This document shows, one piece after another, positions 1 through 7,561 of a stretch of DNA of 64,000 nucleotides. A program made the position numbers and the translations under genes. The notes beneath the pieces are model-generated. The model made no database searches and was not told the origin of the DNA. It saw only the letters and a program-made list of their open reading frames with translations. The number at the start of each line of letters is the position of its first letter. Positions within the stretch are counted from its first letter, which is position 1. The stretch is from HKST-UBA178 sp965223815 (GTDB lineage: Bacteria; Pseudomonadota; Gammaproteobacteria; Chromatiales; Chromatiaceae), in assembly GCA_965223815.1 (NCBI GenBank), contig CBDCXO010000001.1, positions 1-64,000 on the forward strand. The letters are read 5' to 3'.

Positions 1-252
1 ATTGCCACTTTTGACAGTAGTGGTGCACTATTGAGTTTCGAAGCTGAGGAAGATGGCGACCTCACAACGCCATATCACGGATCTGGCGAGCATGTGGCAC
101 GCAATGACTATCAGCTTATCGATAACATTCGCATTCCACTGGCTTTCGAAATCTCCCGTATGGCTGATGGCAAGAAGTACCCTTTTTGGAAAGGGCGTAT
201 TACTCACATTGCATTTGACAGTAATACCTTGGTCGAAATTGGTGATCTATGA
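1..252 (+). CDS. C-terminal fragment of an unrecognised protein, cut by the window edge
   Basis: The frame is open from the first base to the TGA at 250-252, giving 83 residues with no start inside that must be the true one; TTG at 31 is only a possible start. The product is acidic at first and then mixed, ending in FDSNTLVEIGDL. I see no signal peptide, membrane segment or motif that names a family. No gene is visible from 253 to 422. It is kept as a probable gene end because the frame is uninterrupted and protein-like, but the function is unknown. Confidence 0.4.
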   Translation: MATFDSSGALLSFEAEEDGDLTTPYHGSGEHVARNDYQLIDNIRIPLAFEISRMADGKKYPFWKGRITHIAFDSNTLVEIGDL

Positions 253-422
253 TGATAGAGGTATTAGCCTTAGCCGAGATATTGTCAACTTATAAGTCGC
301 TGACCAGCATGATCCGAAGGTGCTCGCTGGATTCCTTGTTTCAGGCACACGTCACCTGACGCCAGAAAACTCCACTACTCAGGCCCTAATATCTGTCCAA
401 CCCCTTGGGTCCAGCTCTAATT

Positions 423-905
423 TCATACCTCCTGTTCCATCATTAATTCTCTAATCTGATCCTCGGCTTTCGCCCCTTCTGGCTGCCTCACAACCTTATG
501 AATACTGTAGAAACCCTTTAGTACCTTCCCATCTTCAGTTGCAATAGAACATGCTTTGTGAGCGATCAATGCATCAACAAAATCCGATAATTTACCGCGC
601 ACTGACTTAGAATCTTAGTAGTCCATCAGCGCCGACCAGACCACTTGGGAGTTTTCAAACCGGAACGCCCCATCACCGACCAGGCCAGGCACCGCCTCAC
701 AGATTGCTCCTTTATCGAGCAGGTAGTGTTTGCCAGTAAGCGTCCACTCAGTTTGAGCTAACACTACTGTTGACAACGTGCTAACCCCACCCACAGTGCA
801 AACAGCCTCAGAGCACGCGGAGAGGGCAGGGGAAAAGGTTCGCTCAACCTCAGAGCTATGATAAATACGAACGGTGCTTCGCATCAAAGCCTGTAGCATT
901 GACAT
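423..905 (-). pseudogene. Hypothetical ORF interrupted by one in-frame TAA
   Basis: On the minus strand one frame runs from ATG at 905 to TGA at 423-425 (161 codons) and is broken only by TAA at 615-617. Both halves look coding: the first ends RFENSQVVWSALMDY, and the second continues with KLSDFVDALIAHKA and ends RELMMEQEV. A second frame just upstream, reading MDVNATGFDAKHRSYLS, also looks protein-like and stops after 17 codons, so a frameshift near 850-905 may exist too. I do not recognise the family. The best reading is a recently inactivated gene. Alternatives are two small genes or a sequencing error at 615. Confidence 0.4.
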
Positions 906-1014
906 CCATGGCTACGCCACCAACTGAAAACGCTTCGCGTTTACTTTTTTCTTGGTTTCTTACTCAGTTATTCAATATGCTGGTGCCAATAGGTGCAACC
1001 TCTTCCAAAGAAAG

Positions 1015-1245
1015 ATGGAAAAAGTGACCACTACCGGTATAAAACTCGAAGATGAGATCAGGGAACGCCTGAAACTTCTGGGCAAACGCTTGGAACGCTC
1101 ACCACACTGGCTCATCAAAAAAGCCATTATTGAATTTCTCGAACGCGAAGAAGACCGGGATAAGCGCAACCGCGAAGCGGATAAAGCTTGGGATGAATAT
1201 CTGCAAACCGACCAATATGTCAGTCACGACGCCATGGAAGAGTGA
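1015..1245 (+). CDS. Ribbon-helix-helix (CopG/YacA-like) antitoxin
   Basis: A 76-residue protein. The N-terminal strand TTTGIKLEDEIRERLKLLG followed by RSPHWLIKKAIIEFLEREE is a typical ribbon-helix-helix DNA-binding fold, and the acidic tail (WDEYLQTDQYVSHDAMEE) fits a toxin-binding segment. Such proteins bind a ParE/RelE toxin and autorepress the operon. I chose ATG 1015 because the family begins within a few residues of the TTTGIKL strand; an upstream start at 952 would add 21 unrelated residues. The partner toxin remnant begins 32 nt downstream but is frameshifted, so this antitoxin is probably an orphan. Confidence 0.75.
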   Translation: MEKVTTTGIKLEDEIRERLKLLGKRLERSPHWLIKKAIIEFLEREEDRDKRNREADKAWDEYLQTDQYVSHDAMEE

Positions 1246-1277
1246 CTTGAGACATGGGGCACAGATCGAGAAGGCCC

Positions 1278-1590
1278 ATGTCCGGAACCCAACAACTAAG
1301 TCTTGTTTGGTCACCGGCCGCGCCGTCTCGATCTTACACGCCTTCGTGAATTTATCGAGCCACACAAATCCAAGGCGGCGCAGCGGGCCGCTGCAACGAC
1401 CCGCAAGGCCGCTACGCTGATCTTAATTAATCCTGCTATTGGCAGCCGGGTAGAGGGCCGCGAAGACCGCGAATTGTCGGCTCCATTTGGGTGGCGAGGC
1501 TATATTTTACGCTACCGCGTTGCCGGTCAGGTCATCGTCATATTGCGGGTTTGGCATGGTCGAGAGGACAGGGAAGGGCAGGGGGTATGA
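1278..1590 (+). pseudogene. ParE/RelE-family toxin, frameshifted near its N-terminus
   Basis: The C-terminal part (frame of 1330-1590) reads DLTRLREFIEPHKSKAAQRA, then NPAIGSRVEG, ELSAPFG and YILRYRVAGQVIVILRVWHG, the usual ParE core and final strand. The natural N-terminus is in another frame: ATG 1278 gives MSGTQQLSLVWSPAA, and the next residues VS lie in the third frame before DLTRLREF resumes at 1330. Restoring one G near 1322 and one near 1330 would give a continuous toxin. ParE/RelE toxins act on gyrase or on translating mRNA; this copy should be inactive. It lies directly downstream of the ribbon-helix-helix antitoxin. Confidence 0.7.
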
Positions 1591-2014
1591 GATTATGGGT
1601 CAGAATTCAGGACGGAGGGGTTTGAAGCGGAAGGTTAGGCCGCTACCCATACCACCGACAGCTTTTAAACCACCCTAAACCCATGAATGGACACAACAAC
1701 TGGATTTGTAGCTAGCCCCACGAAACACCACGAATCGGAAAAATATACAGTTTGGGCCAAAAACTCCTAAGTACGTACAGCTTTAAGCTTCGCGATGCCG
1801 ATTGCGAAGGCCCCGTGCGCTGCGGGCAGCGTGGCACCATCCGAGGATTGCCAGGGTGGGGCCCGCGTTTTGGAATACATCTAGTCGAATCGATCGCTTT
1901 GAAGCACGTTCCCAATACCGTAAATGCACTACCAATGTCGGCTATGTCTGCATTCGACAGAATTCGCTGCCCAGGTGATGACGAATAGGATAAATTATTA
2001 GCGTTAAGGAAACG
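1591..2014. other. Intergenic stretch with no gene recognised
   Basis: About 420 bases between the toxin remnant and the protease remnant. All short frames on both strands are low-complexity in appearance and none resembles a known family. No tRNA, clear promoter or strong hairpin was found by eye. Confidence 0.4.
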
Positions 2015-2749
2015 TTATACGGTCTGCCAGTTACGGGCGGTGGTTAGGTTTGGCGAGAGTGTACCCTTGGTTTCTAGTAATTTTTCGTAGTCAATAAAAC
2101 CCATCTGTGATCCTCTTATTCTACCTAAGAGATTCCAGGTCACAATCGACTCACTAAGTACTCCAACTACTTGACCCGAGCGATCCATAACAGGTGCTCC
2201 GCTGCTTTCCGCGAATGGAGACACCGCTTCCTGGTTATATATTCGGCGCCGAGATCGGAATGAAGTCAGTCACGGCTAAGCGCCTAACAACAGGTCCCAT
2301 GGAAATACTCATGTGCGTCGTGACTCCGGGTGATGGAAATCTGTACTCTGTGGTTACGGGATTCATAATCACAACGTCGTCGCCGGGTCGTATGCTTCCG
2401 CCAGTTAGAAAGCGCGCAAAAGCACGATTTTTCAGGGAAGTTTGAAGTACTGCTAGGTCTCGGGTTTATCATTCGCAATCAACTTTGTGGAGCCATCATT
2501 CTCGACTCGCACAGTACTGCACTCTTCCACTACATGACCGGTAGTCAGCACGTCGCCTCTTGCGTTGATGAGTATTCCAGTGCCTGTGGTGTGACTTAGC
2601 TCGCTATCCATTTCGAAACCAAAGTACGATTGCAATGGCTCCTTGGAAATCGCATGCGTTTGCACTCCGATCATCGGCAGCGTAACCAGAACAGATCGAA
2701 GAAACGTTGAGCGAGGATTTATAATGCACTTCCGGTTGTTTAACAACAA
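2015..2749 (-). pseudogene. Decayed trypsin-like serine protease
   Basis: Read on the minus strand, all three catalytic regions can be found but in different frames. From 2749 the first piece has a hydrophobic leader, then GTGILINARGDVLTTGHVVE with the catalytic His. After a frameshift near 2455 the sequence continues DLAVLQTSLKNRAFARFLTGG, with the catalytic Asp, up to FIPISAPNI and a TAA near 2247. A second frameshift near 2230 leads into SPFAESSGAPVMDRSGQVVG, where SSGAP matches the GxSGAP serine motif. The length (about 245 codons) fits a small exported S1/HtrA-like protease without a PDZ domain. With two frameshifts and a stop it cannot make an active enzyme. Confidence 0.75.
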
Positions 2750-2840
2750 GAAGATTGCGGCATAGATTGACTCGGTTGATCAGTATCATCTCTACCTTAA
2801 TCACTCCGCCGAACGCTGGTAGACGGAAATTGGATTCTGG

Positions 2841-3545
2841 TTAATCCAGTGCGAACATCGTCCTCTCATGCGTGATCTGCTGCACGAAATCGACAGTATC
2901 CCCATTCCAATGATAGCGAAAGTGATTAGCTTGTTTTGGAGGAGAGACGACATCGGGATAGAATGCTGCGATGCATTCGCCTCCTTGATGTCGTTGGCTG
3001 GGGTAGACGATGCCGTCGGCCCCTCCCTGGCGGGCCTCGCGCGCAAAAGCTTGAGCTCCCGGATAGGTATCGAGGTTTGGTCCCAGTATACTGGTGTGCG
3101 CGGAACCCCTCAGATCAACGAGGTCTGCATCGACAGATCCAATCAGGTGCCTGACCTGTGAAATCCAGCCTGGTGCAGTATGCGTTTGAGCATAGAACCG
3201 AGCCATGTGGAACGTATGCTCACGCAACGCGGTTTCGAGGGCATTTCCAGCGTAGTACACACCGTAACTACCGTCACTAAAACGCGTGGGGCGATCTGGA
3301 GAAATATGCGTGAAGGCAGCCATCACCCATGACACTCCATCTCCCGATATGCGTCGATTCACCGGGACGAGGGAGAGGTCGCCGACCTGCTCGTAGATCC
3401 TCGGATTCGTTCGGGACTGTGCCAAAGCAAGGGCTTCCCAATCTTGAGGATCGGCGATGTCATCAAAAAGATCAATCGGCGGAAAGTGAGACATCAGCAG
3501 ACGATGGGTGTTGGGCCAGGTGACCCGTGACTTTAGTGGTGGCAT
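2841..3545 (-). CDS. RES-domain toxin (NAD+-degrading toxin family)
   Basis: A 234-residue protein matching the RES toxin family: SGDGVSWVMAAFTHISPDRP, then RFSDGSYGVYYAG, LETALREHTFHMARFYAQ, and the C-terminal GGECIAAFYPDVV. The conserved Arg, Glu and Ser that name the family are present in these blocks. RES toxins deplete NAD+ in the cell and are neutralised by an Xre-type antitoxin, which is the gene just upstream. The ATG at 3545 is preferred over one at 3593 because it lies one base after the antitoxin TGA, as expected for translational coupling, and the longer form would overlap the antitoxin. The gene appears intact. Confidence 0.88.
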   Translation of the reverse strand: MPPLKSRVTWPNTHRLLMSHFPPIDLFDDIADPQDWEALALAQSRTNPRIYEQVGDLSLVPVNRRISGDGVSWVMAAFTHISPDRPTRFSDGSYGVYYAGNALETALREHTFHMARFYAQTHTAPGWISQVRHLIGSVDADLVDLRGSAHTSILGPNLDTYPGAQAFAREARQGGADGIVYPSQRHQGGECIAAFYPDVVSPPKQANHFRYHWNGDTVDFVQQITHERTMFALD

Positions 3546-3546
3546 A

Positions 3547-3966
3547 TCACCAGCCGCCACGTACGGAATCGAGGTAACGGCGCACACGAACAATATCCTC
3601 CATACCGCCAGCCCTCAAAACCTCTACTGCGGAAAAACCCCCGAAGACGTCATTCTTACTCGACATCCAGCGATAACCAGTCGCTGGATCCGTAAAGACG
3701 ATGCGGAGTGCTTTGTGTATGCCCAGTATATTGGACATGCGGTCGGCAAGGTCTCTGTTGACGCGACCGTACTCCCCCTCCTTCCAGCGCCGAAACGTCT
3801 TTACCGATATGCCACCGAGAATTGTAGCGGCGTCAACATCAGACACGCCCCATCGTGAAAAGATACGGATGATTGCTCGCTGCATGGCGTGCAGCTCTTC
3901 CTCACCATAGGTCTTTCCATAGGGTGCGACCGATTCAACTTCGCCGATTCTAATAACATTGAGCAT
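3547..3966 (-). CDS. Xre/MbcA/ParS-type antitoxin of the RES pair
   Basis: A 139-residue protein with an N-terminal helix-turn-helix region (IFSRWGVSDVDAATILGG, then KTFRRWKEGEYGRVN) and a C-terminal toxin-binding domain (DRMSNILGIHKALRIVFTD, then GYRWMSSKNDVFGGFSAVEV), the layout of the MbcA/ParS/Xre antitoxins. It binds and blocks the RES toxin encoded one base downstream and should repress the shared promoter. A purine-rich TTCTCCC complement at 3971-3977 gives a good ribosome binding site for ATG 3966. The promoter and a perfect palindrome lie at 3987-4015. The operon order antitoxin-toxin is standard. Confidence 0.88.
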   Translation of the reverse strand: MLNVIRIGEVESVAPYGKTYGEEELHAMQRAIIRIFSRWGVSDVDAATILGGISVKTFRRWKEGEYGRVNRDLADRMSNILGIHKALRIVFTDPATGYRWMSSKNDVFGGFSAVEVLRAGGMEDIVRVRRYLDSVRGGW

Positions 3967-3986
3967 AAAATTCTCCCATTTGTCTT

Positions 3987-4015
3987 TTTATAGCAATTAA
4001 AGAGACAATTGTCCA
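3987..4015 (-). promoter_or_regulatory. Sigma-70 promoter of the RES/Xre operon with palindromic operator
   Basis: On the minus strand the -35 box is TGGACA (4010-4015) and the -10 box is TATAAA (3987-3992), with a 17-bp spacer. The perfect palindrome GACAATTGTC occupies 4004-4013, overlapping the -35 box, so bound protein would block RNA polymerase. Autorepression by the Xre antitoxin is inferred from the family. The antitoxin start codon is about 20 nt downstream. Confidence 0.7.
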
Positions 4016-4118
4016 CTTTCAATAAGCCTATCTCCCTAAGAAGCAGACGATGCTTTAGTCAGAAATACCCAGCAAGAGCTATGGACTTCATGGAAAACTT
4101 GCTCAGAGCAACCAGCGC

Positions 4119-4967
4119 TCACGCGGCGGCATCCGTAGTTTGGTGCTGAGTGATGAAATCAGCGGCTTTGCTAGCCAATGAGGCGGCGCGGAAGATAGCT
4201 CTGCTGTCTTCTCTAAGTACCGTTAACCAGCTTGCTAGATATCCCACATGATCTTCGCGGGGTGTCGCGCTGATACCCAGGTCAGCACAAAGGTATGCAG
4301 CACCCAATTCGGCCACGAGTTCTTCCACCGGATAACTGAGTTCGCTGCGACTACATCGGCTTAGCGCACCTGTCCAGTGGGTCATCTCATGGAGCAGCAC
4401 AGCGTAATAACTCTCGGTATCGGGGAAACGCGCGATATCCGGCATCTGGATTGAATCCAGTTGCGGCGTGTAGTAGGCCGCCTCACCGCCATGTGCGATA
4501 TTTGCGCCGGTTGCCTGAACGAGTTGTTCGACCGCATCAATCGGCGCCACCGTCGACTCAGGCATTGGCGGGGGTTCATAGCCTTCAACCTGATCTGCAT
4601 TGAACACCGATGAGGATCTGGCGAACAAGAAGCGCTCCATATTGCCATCCTGGTCTTTGCGTTCAACGGGCTTGTAGAAAACGATATGAGAAGATTCCTC
4701 ACTACGCTTGACCCGGGCGCCGATATTTTGCCATTGCCGATAAGTGCCCCAGGTTCCACTTGAGAAACCGCCGCGCATCGACCGCGCCCAGAGTGCAAGG
4801 ATATTGATCCCATTATATTGTTTACCTGTGGCAATGTTGGTGGGCCGGGTGATAGAGCCGTCGCTGTACCAGGGGCAACCGGCGATGCCCTGGCCGTTCT
4901 CAAGCATTGCGATAATCTGATTGGTGATCTCTAGGTGGATATCACGGTGGGGTTGTTTAGCTGACAT
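4119..4967 (-). CDS. ArdC-like antirestriction protein with zincin-type metallopeptidase domain
   Basis: A 282-residue protein. The N-terminal ArdC-type ssDNA-binding region includes ITNQIIAMLENGQG, RPTNIATGKQYNGINILALW and TYRQWQNIGARVKRSEES. The C-terminal part has the zinc-peptidase motif YAVLLHEMTHWTG followed by YPVEELVAELGAAYLCADLG, with the HExxH histidines and the downstream Glu. Such proteins protect incoming plasmid or ICE DNA from restriction. ATG 4967 is chosen because a GGAG box sits 11-8 nt upstream; a longer frame from 5072 adds residues with no similarity. The final residues (TDAAA) look complete. It is a marker of a conjugative or integrative element. Confidence 0.85.
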   Translation of the reverse strand: MSAKQPHRDIHLEITNQIIAMLENGQGIAGCPWYSDGSITRPTNIATGKQYNGINILALWARSMRGGFSSGTWGTYRQWQNIGARVKRSEESSHIVFYKPVERKDQDGNMERFLFARSSSVFNADQVEGYEPPPMPESTVAPIDAVEQLVQATGANIAHGGEAAYYTPQLDSIQMPDIARFPDTESYYAVLLHEMTHWTGALSRCSRSELSYPVEELVAELGAAYLCADLGISATPREDHVGYLASWLTVLREDSRAIFRAASLASKAADFITQHQTTDAAA

Positions 4968-5043
4968 TTTTTGCGTCTCCTTTTGGTGGAGCGGCTTGCA
5001 CTGCCGCCTGAGTTCGCATCCGTGGAGACGAAGCGGAAATGCG

Positions 5044-5105
5044 AGGAAGTCAATAGGGTAGGTGCGGCCCACAGCGCAGCGAGGACTCGGCCCTGTTGAC
5101 TTCCT
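5044..5105. repeat. Long inverted repeat upstream of the ardC-like gene
   Basis: AGGAAGTCAA at 5044-5053 is exactly complementary to TTGACTTCCT at 5096-5105, and the pairing continues inward (TAGGG with CCCTG, one G-T). The stem is about 15 bp with a loop of about 32 bases, lying 77-138 bases upstream of the ardC-like start. It could be an operator, a transcript hairpin or the trace of an element end. Confidence 0.6.
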
Positions 5106-5351
5106 TGCGAGCGGAGCCAGGATTGCGAATTACGAAGGCAAGGAGCCAGACGCGGCGGAAGGAGATTGGCAATTTAGCGCCAACAGCCCGACCCGCGCAG
5201 AGGGGCATGCCCAAAGTATCTCATGAGAACATTTGAACGGCGAGGGGGGAGGGGAGCTACATTCTCAGTTTCGCCCGACGGAACTCCCACAGCAGCGCAG
5301 TTGCGGACGGAAAAAAAACACCCCGGATACATAGTCCGCCAGAACATCGAA

Positions 5352-5371
5352 AGCCGCCCTGTCGGGCGGCT
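5352..5371 (-). terminator. Rho-independent-type hairpin after the small broken gene
   Basis: On the minus strand AGCCGCCC pairs with GGGCGGCT around a four-base loop (GACA) and is followed by TTTCG. It starts 15 bases after the TAA of the small gene at 5387-5581. The stem is strong and the T run short. Confidence 0.6.
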
Positions 5372-5386
5372 CGCGTTGAAGGGTGG

Positions 5387-5581
5387 TTACTTCTCTTTAT
5401 CGGCCTCGAAGAGGACCAGCTCTCCGGATACGCCGATGCCGTCTCTTAGGCTGATGCTGACGACCTGACCCTTTGCCGTATTGTTTTTAATCTAGGCGCT
5501 CCCAACGAAAGTGTATTTCGTGACTTCGTCGCCCTCTTTTTCGTAGGTGTAAGGTACGTATGCATTGTGAGTCGGTTTCAT
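5387..5581 (-). pseudogene. Small hypothetical gene with one in-frame amber codon
   Basis: From ATG 5581 (AGGAG six to ten bases upstream) the frame reads MKPTHNAYVPYTYEKEGDE, VTKYTFVGSA, then TAG at 5492-5494 (codon 30), then IKNNTAKGQVVSISLRDG and SGELVLFEADKEK to TAA at 5387-5389. Apart from the TAG it is a tidy 64-codon gene with a good ribosome binding site and a terminator hairpin just after it. The family is not recognised; small proteins of this sort commonly accompany ardC on integrative elements. It is either a one-mutation pseudogene or the site of amber suppression; the former is simpler. Confidence 0.6.
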
Positions 5582-5860
5582 TGTCGATCTCCTGTTGAGT
5601 GTGTTTGCGACTTCTTTTCGGCCGGAGGAAAAGCAAGCAGTCAAGGCGAACGTGGAATACCGGAGGCTCGTCGAGGATATGCCGCGAAAGCGCCTTTACT
5701 GCGCAGCGCTGCGGCCATCGTTAGTCGCAATAAAACACACCTCGGGAGATTGCCCGCCAACTCCCACTAAGGACGAGGCTACGCCAACGAACAAAGGACG
5801 CTGAACATATTAAACGTGTGGCACAATGGTGATTATCAAAATGGCAAAGGAAAGGAAGTC

Positions 5861-6058
5861 ATGCTGATACTCACAAGAAGGCCGGGAGAGAAAATCCGAA
5901 TCGGTGACGATATAGAGATAACCATCTCTAAAGTTGACGGACGGCAAGTCAGAGTCGGCATCGAGGCACCACGGAAAGTTTTCGTCCACCGCGAAGAGAT
6001 CTATCGACAAGTCGCAGCTGCCGCCTCACAGGAAGTACGCCGCAAAGCCGCAACCTAG
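5861..6058 (+). CDS. csrA: CsrA-family translational regulator
   Basis: A 65-residue protein starting MLILTRRPGEKIRIGDDIEI, followed by KVDGRQVRVGIEAP and VFVHREEIYRQV, the complete CsrA/RsmA fold with the RNA-contacting N-terminal LTRRPGE and C-terminal VHREE. CsrA dimers bind GGA motifs in mRNA leaders and usually repress translation. ATG 5861 is chosen because the family begins with MLILTR; a longer frame from 5816 is not supported. AAGGAAG precedes the start. The final AAAASQEVRRKAAT tail is short. Because it sits beside an ardC-like gene rather than near alaS or recX, I infer that it is an accessory copy carried by mobile DNA. Confidence 0.92.
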   Translation: MLILTRRPGEKIRIGDDIEITISKVDGRQVRVGIEAPRKVFVHREEIYRQVAAAASQEVRRKAAT

Positions 6059-6081
6059 GTTTTCCACAAGGGTCCACAACC

Positions 6082-6096
6082 ACCGCCCACGGCGGT
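6082..6096 (+). terminator. Short GC hairpin after csrA
   Basis: ACCGCC and GGCGGT form a six-base-pair stem around a three-base loop, followed by CCTTCTCTTT. It begins 24 bases after the csrA stop codon. A plausible but short terminator. Confidence 0.5.
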
Positions 6097-6571
6097 CCTT
6101 CTCTTTGCCTACGCTGGCTTCATAGGGCCAGCTCCGGCAGTCGATGGCAAGGGCTGTGGGCTTCGTGGAAAACCACCTCGGCCTGACAACCGGGTCGCTC
6201 GATAGGATCCAAAGACCTCATCGCCAGACACATGTCTTTGAGAATCCTCATTCCTCTCTAGTGAATTTCTGATTAACCTACAATTACCCTCGGTTGACGG
6301 CCAGTGAGATTTCCGACAGTATAATCCGCGATAAAAAAGTGGAATTATAGCCGCTCAGTAAGTGGACCAAGACAGCGGGGATGTCTCAGTCCTGTAGTCT
6401 CTCTAGAGCTTTGGTAGGGACAAGCCTTTTGGAACGCCCTACATTGACTTTTGCTGTATTTCTCCTTTGTTGATCTTTTCGCCGGTCGGTAGCTGCCCAC
6501 CCGAAGATCAAAGAGAGAGTACTCATTGCCAAGGTCGTGTAGGTGTTGGCGATAAGGATATCTGGAGCGTT
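6097..6571. promoter_or_regulatory. Intergenic stretch with a possible promoter for the exported-protein cluster
   Basis: No gene is recognised in these 475 bases. The best promoter-like pair is TTGACG at 6294-6299 and TATAAT at 6320-6325, but the spacer is 20 bp, longer than usual. It points toward the rhodanese-like gene that opens the following cluster, 247 bases away, which would imply a long leader. Confidence 0.3.
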
Positions 6572-7561
6572 ATGCGTCTCCCAATTGGAATGGCATTGCT
6601 TACAAGGAGAGTGCGGTACAGCATATTCGTTGTGCTTTGTGGACCCTGTGCCTGTCTCTCGGCAGACAAATCCCAGAATTCACCTCAGACCCCTCCCCAA
6701 TTCGGTAGCACTGCCACAGCAGCTGTTGGCACATCTCCATCCGCACTTATTTGTCCTGATCCTGCTGAAGAAACCGCGCTTGAGACGGACGTTTCGGCTG
6801 TGCGCTCCGCCTATTGGGACCTTCCGCTCGGTGAGCGTCCGGCATCGTGTATCGTTCAGCTGCAAACCATGGTGGGTGCGCTGCGAAACAACACGGTGGA
6901 AGTCATTGATGTGCGTTCGGCTGAGGCCTTCCGGCGGGTGCATATCCAAGGATCGATCAACCTGCCCGAGTATGCGATTCGCACCAAGCATTATCTAAAA
7001 AAAGCGAAATTGTTGTTGGTCAACGACGGCTACGCCTACGACAGCCTGATCCAGACCTGTCAGCGGCTAAAAAGCCAGGGCTATAAAAACGTATCCGTAC
7101 TGGCCGGTGGAATCAAGGCCTGGATCGCGAGGGAGAACGCGATTGCCATCGATCCTAGATACCACCTCCAAGAGAGTGTCATTTCCCCCCACCAACTGAT
7201 GGCCGCCCGGGCTGAAACCGCTTGGCTGTTCATGACAGACATTGAGGATATTCCTTCGGTGCACGCAGTGCTGAAAAGCGATCATGTATTCCCGCTGGAT
7301 ACATCCGCTGACGTACTGAATGCAGCAATAGAGGACCTTCAAGGCAAGGGCCGGGCAGGATTGCCGGTGAATATCGGGATCGTCACCGCCGAAGGCCGGC
7401 AGACCGTTACCGACTGGTCAGAGCATTATTACTCGAATGGCGGTTCGGCATTTTTTCTTCGGGGTGGACTGAAAGATTACAACCGGTATGTGGCAAATCT
7501 TCGCTTGCAGATTGCTAAACGTGCCCAAGGTCCGGTTCGCCACACGGGATGTCGCAGCTGA
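6572..7561 (+). CDS. Exported protein with a rhodanese-like domain lacking the catalytic cysteine
   Basis: A 329-residue protein. The N-terminus (MRLPIGMALLTRRVRYSIFV, then VLCGPCACLSA) is a signal peptide or anchor. A rhodanese fold follows at about residues 100-200: VEVIDVRSAEAFRRVHIQGS, INLPEYAI, and GYKNVSVLAGGIKAW. In active sulfurtransferases a cysteine follows the central strand; here the strand reads LLLVNDGYAYDSL with no cysteine, so transferase activity is unlikely. A second, degenerate domain follows (VFPLDTSADV, AFFLRGGLKDYNRYV), so this may be a tandem rhodanese. ATG 6572 has GGAG eight bases upstream. The stop codon overlaps the next start (TGATG), indicating coupling to the transglutaminase-like gene. 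Confidence 0.75.
   Translation: MRLPIGMALLTRRVRYSIFVVLCGPCACLSADKSQNSPQTPPQFGSTATAAVGTSPSALICPDPAEETALETDVSAVRSAYWDLPLGERPASCIVQLQTMVGALRNNTVEVIDVRSAEAFRRVHIQGSINLPEYAIRTKHYLKKAKLLLVNDGYAYDSLIQTCQRLKSQGYKNVSVLAGGIKAWIARENAIAIDPRYHLQESVISPHQLMAARAETAWLFMTDIEDIPSVHAVLKSDHVFPLDTSADVLNAAIEDLQGKGRAGLPVNIGIVTAEGRQTVTDWSEHYYSNGGSAFFLRGGLKDYNRYVANLRLQIAKRAQGPVRHTGCRS

Noticed and set aside
1752..1988. A 78-codon frame at 1752
   Set aside because: No ribosome binding site, no recognisable motif, and overlapping frames of similar length on the other strand.
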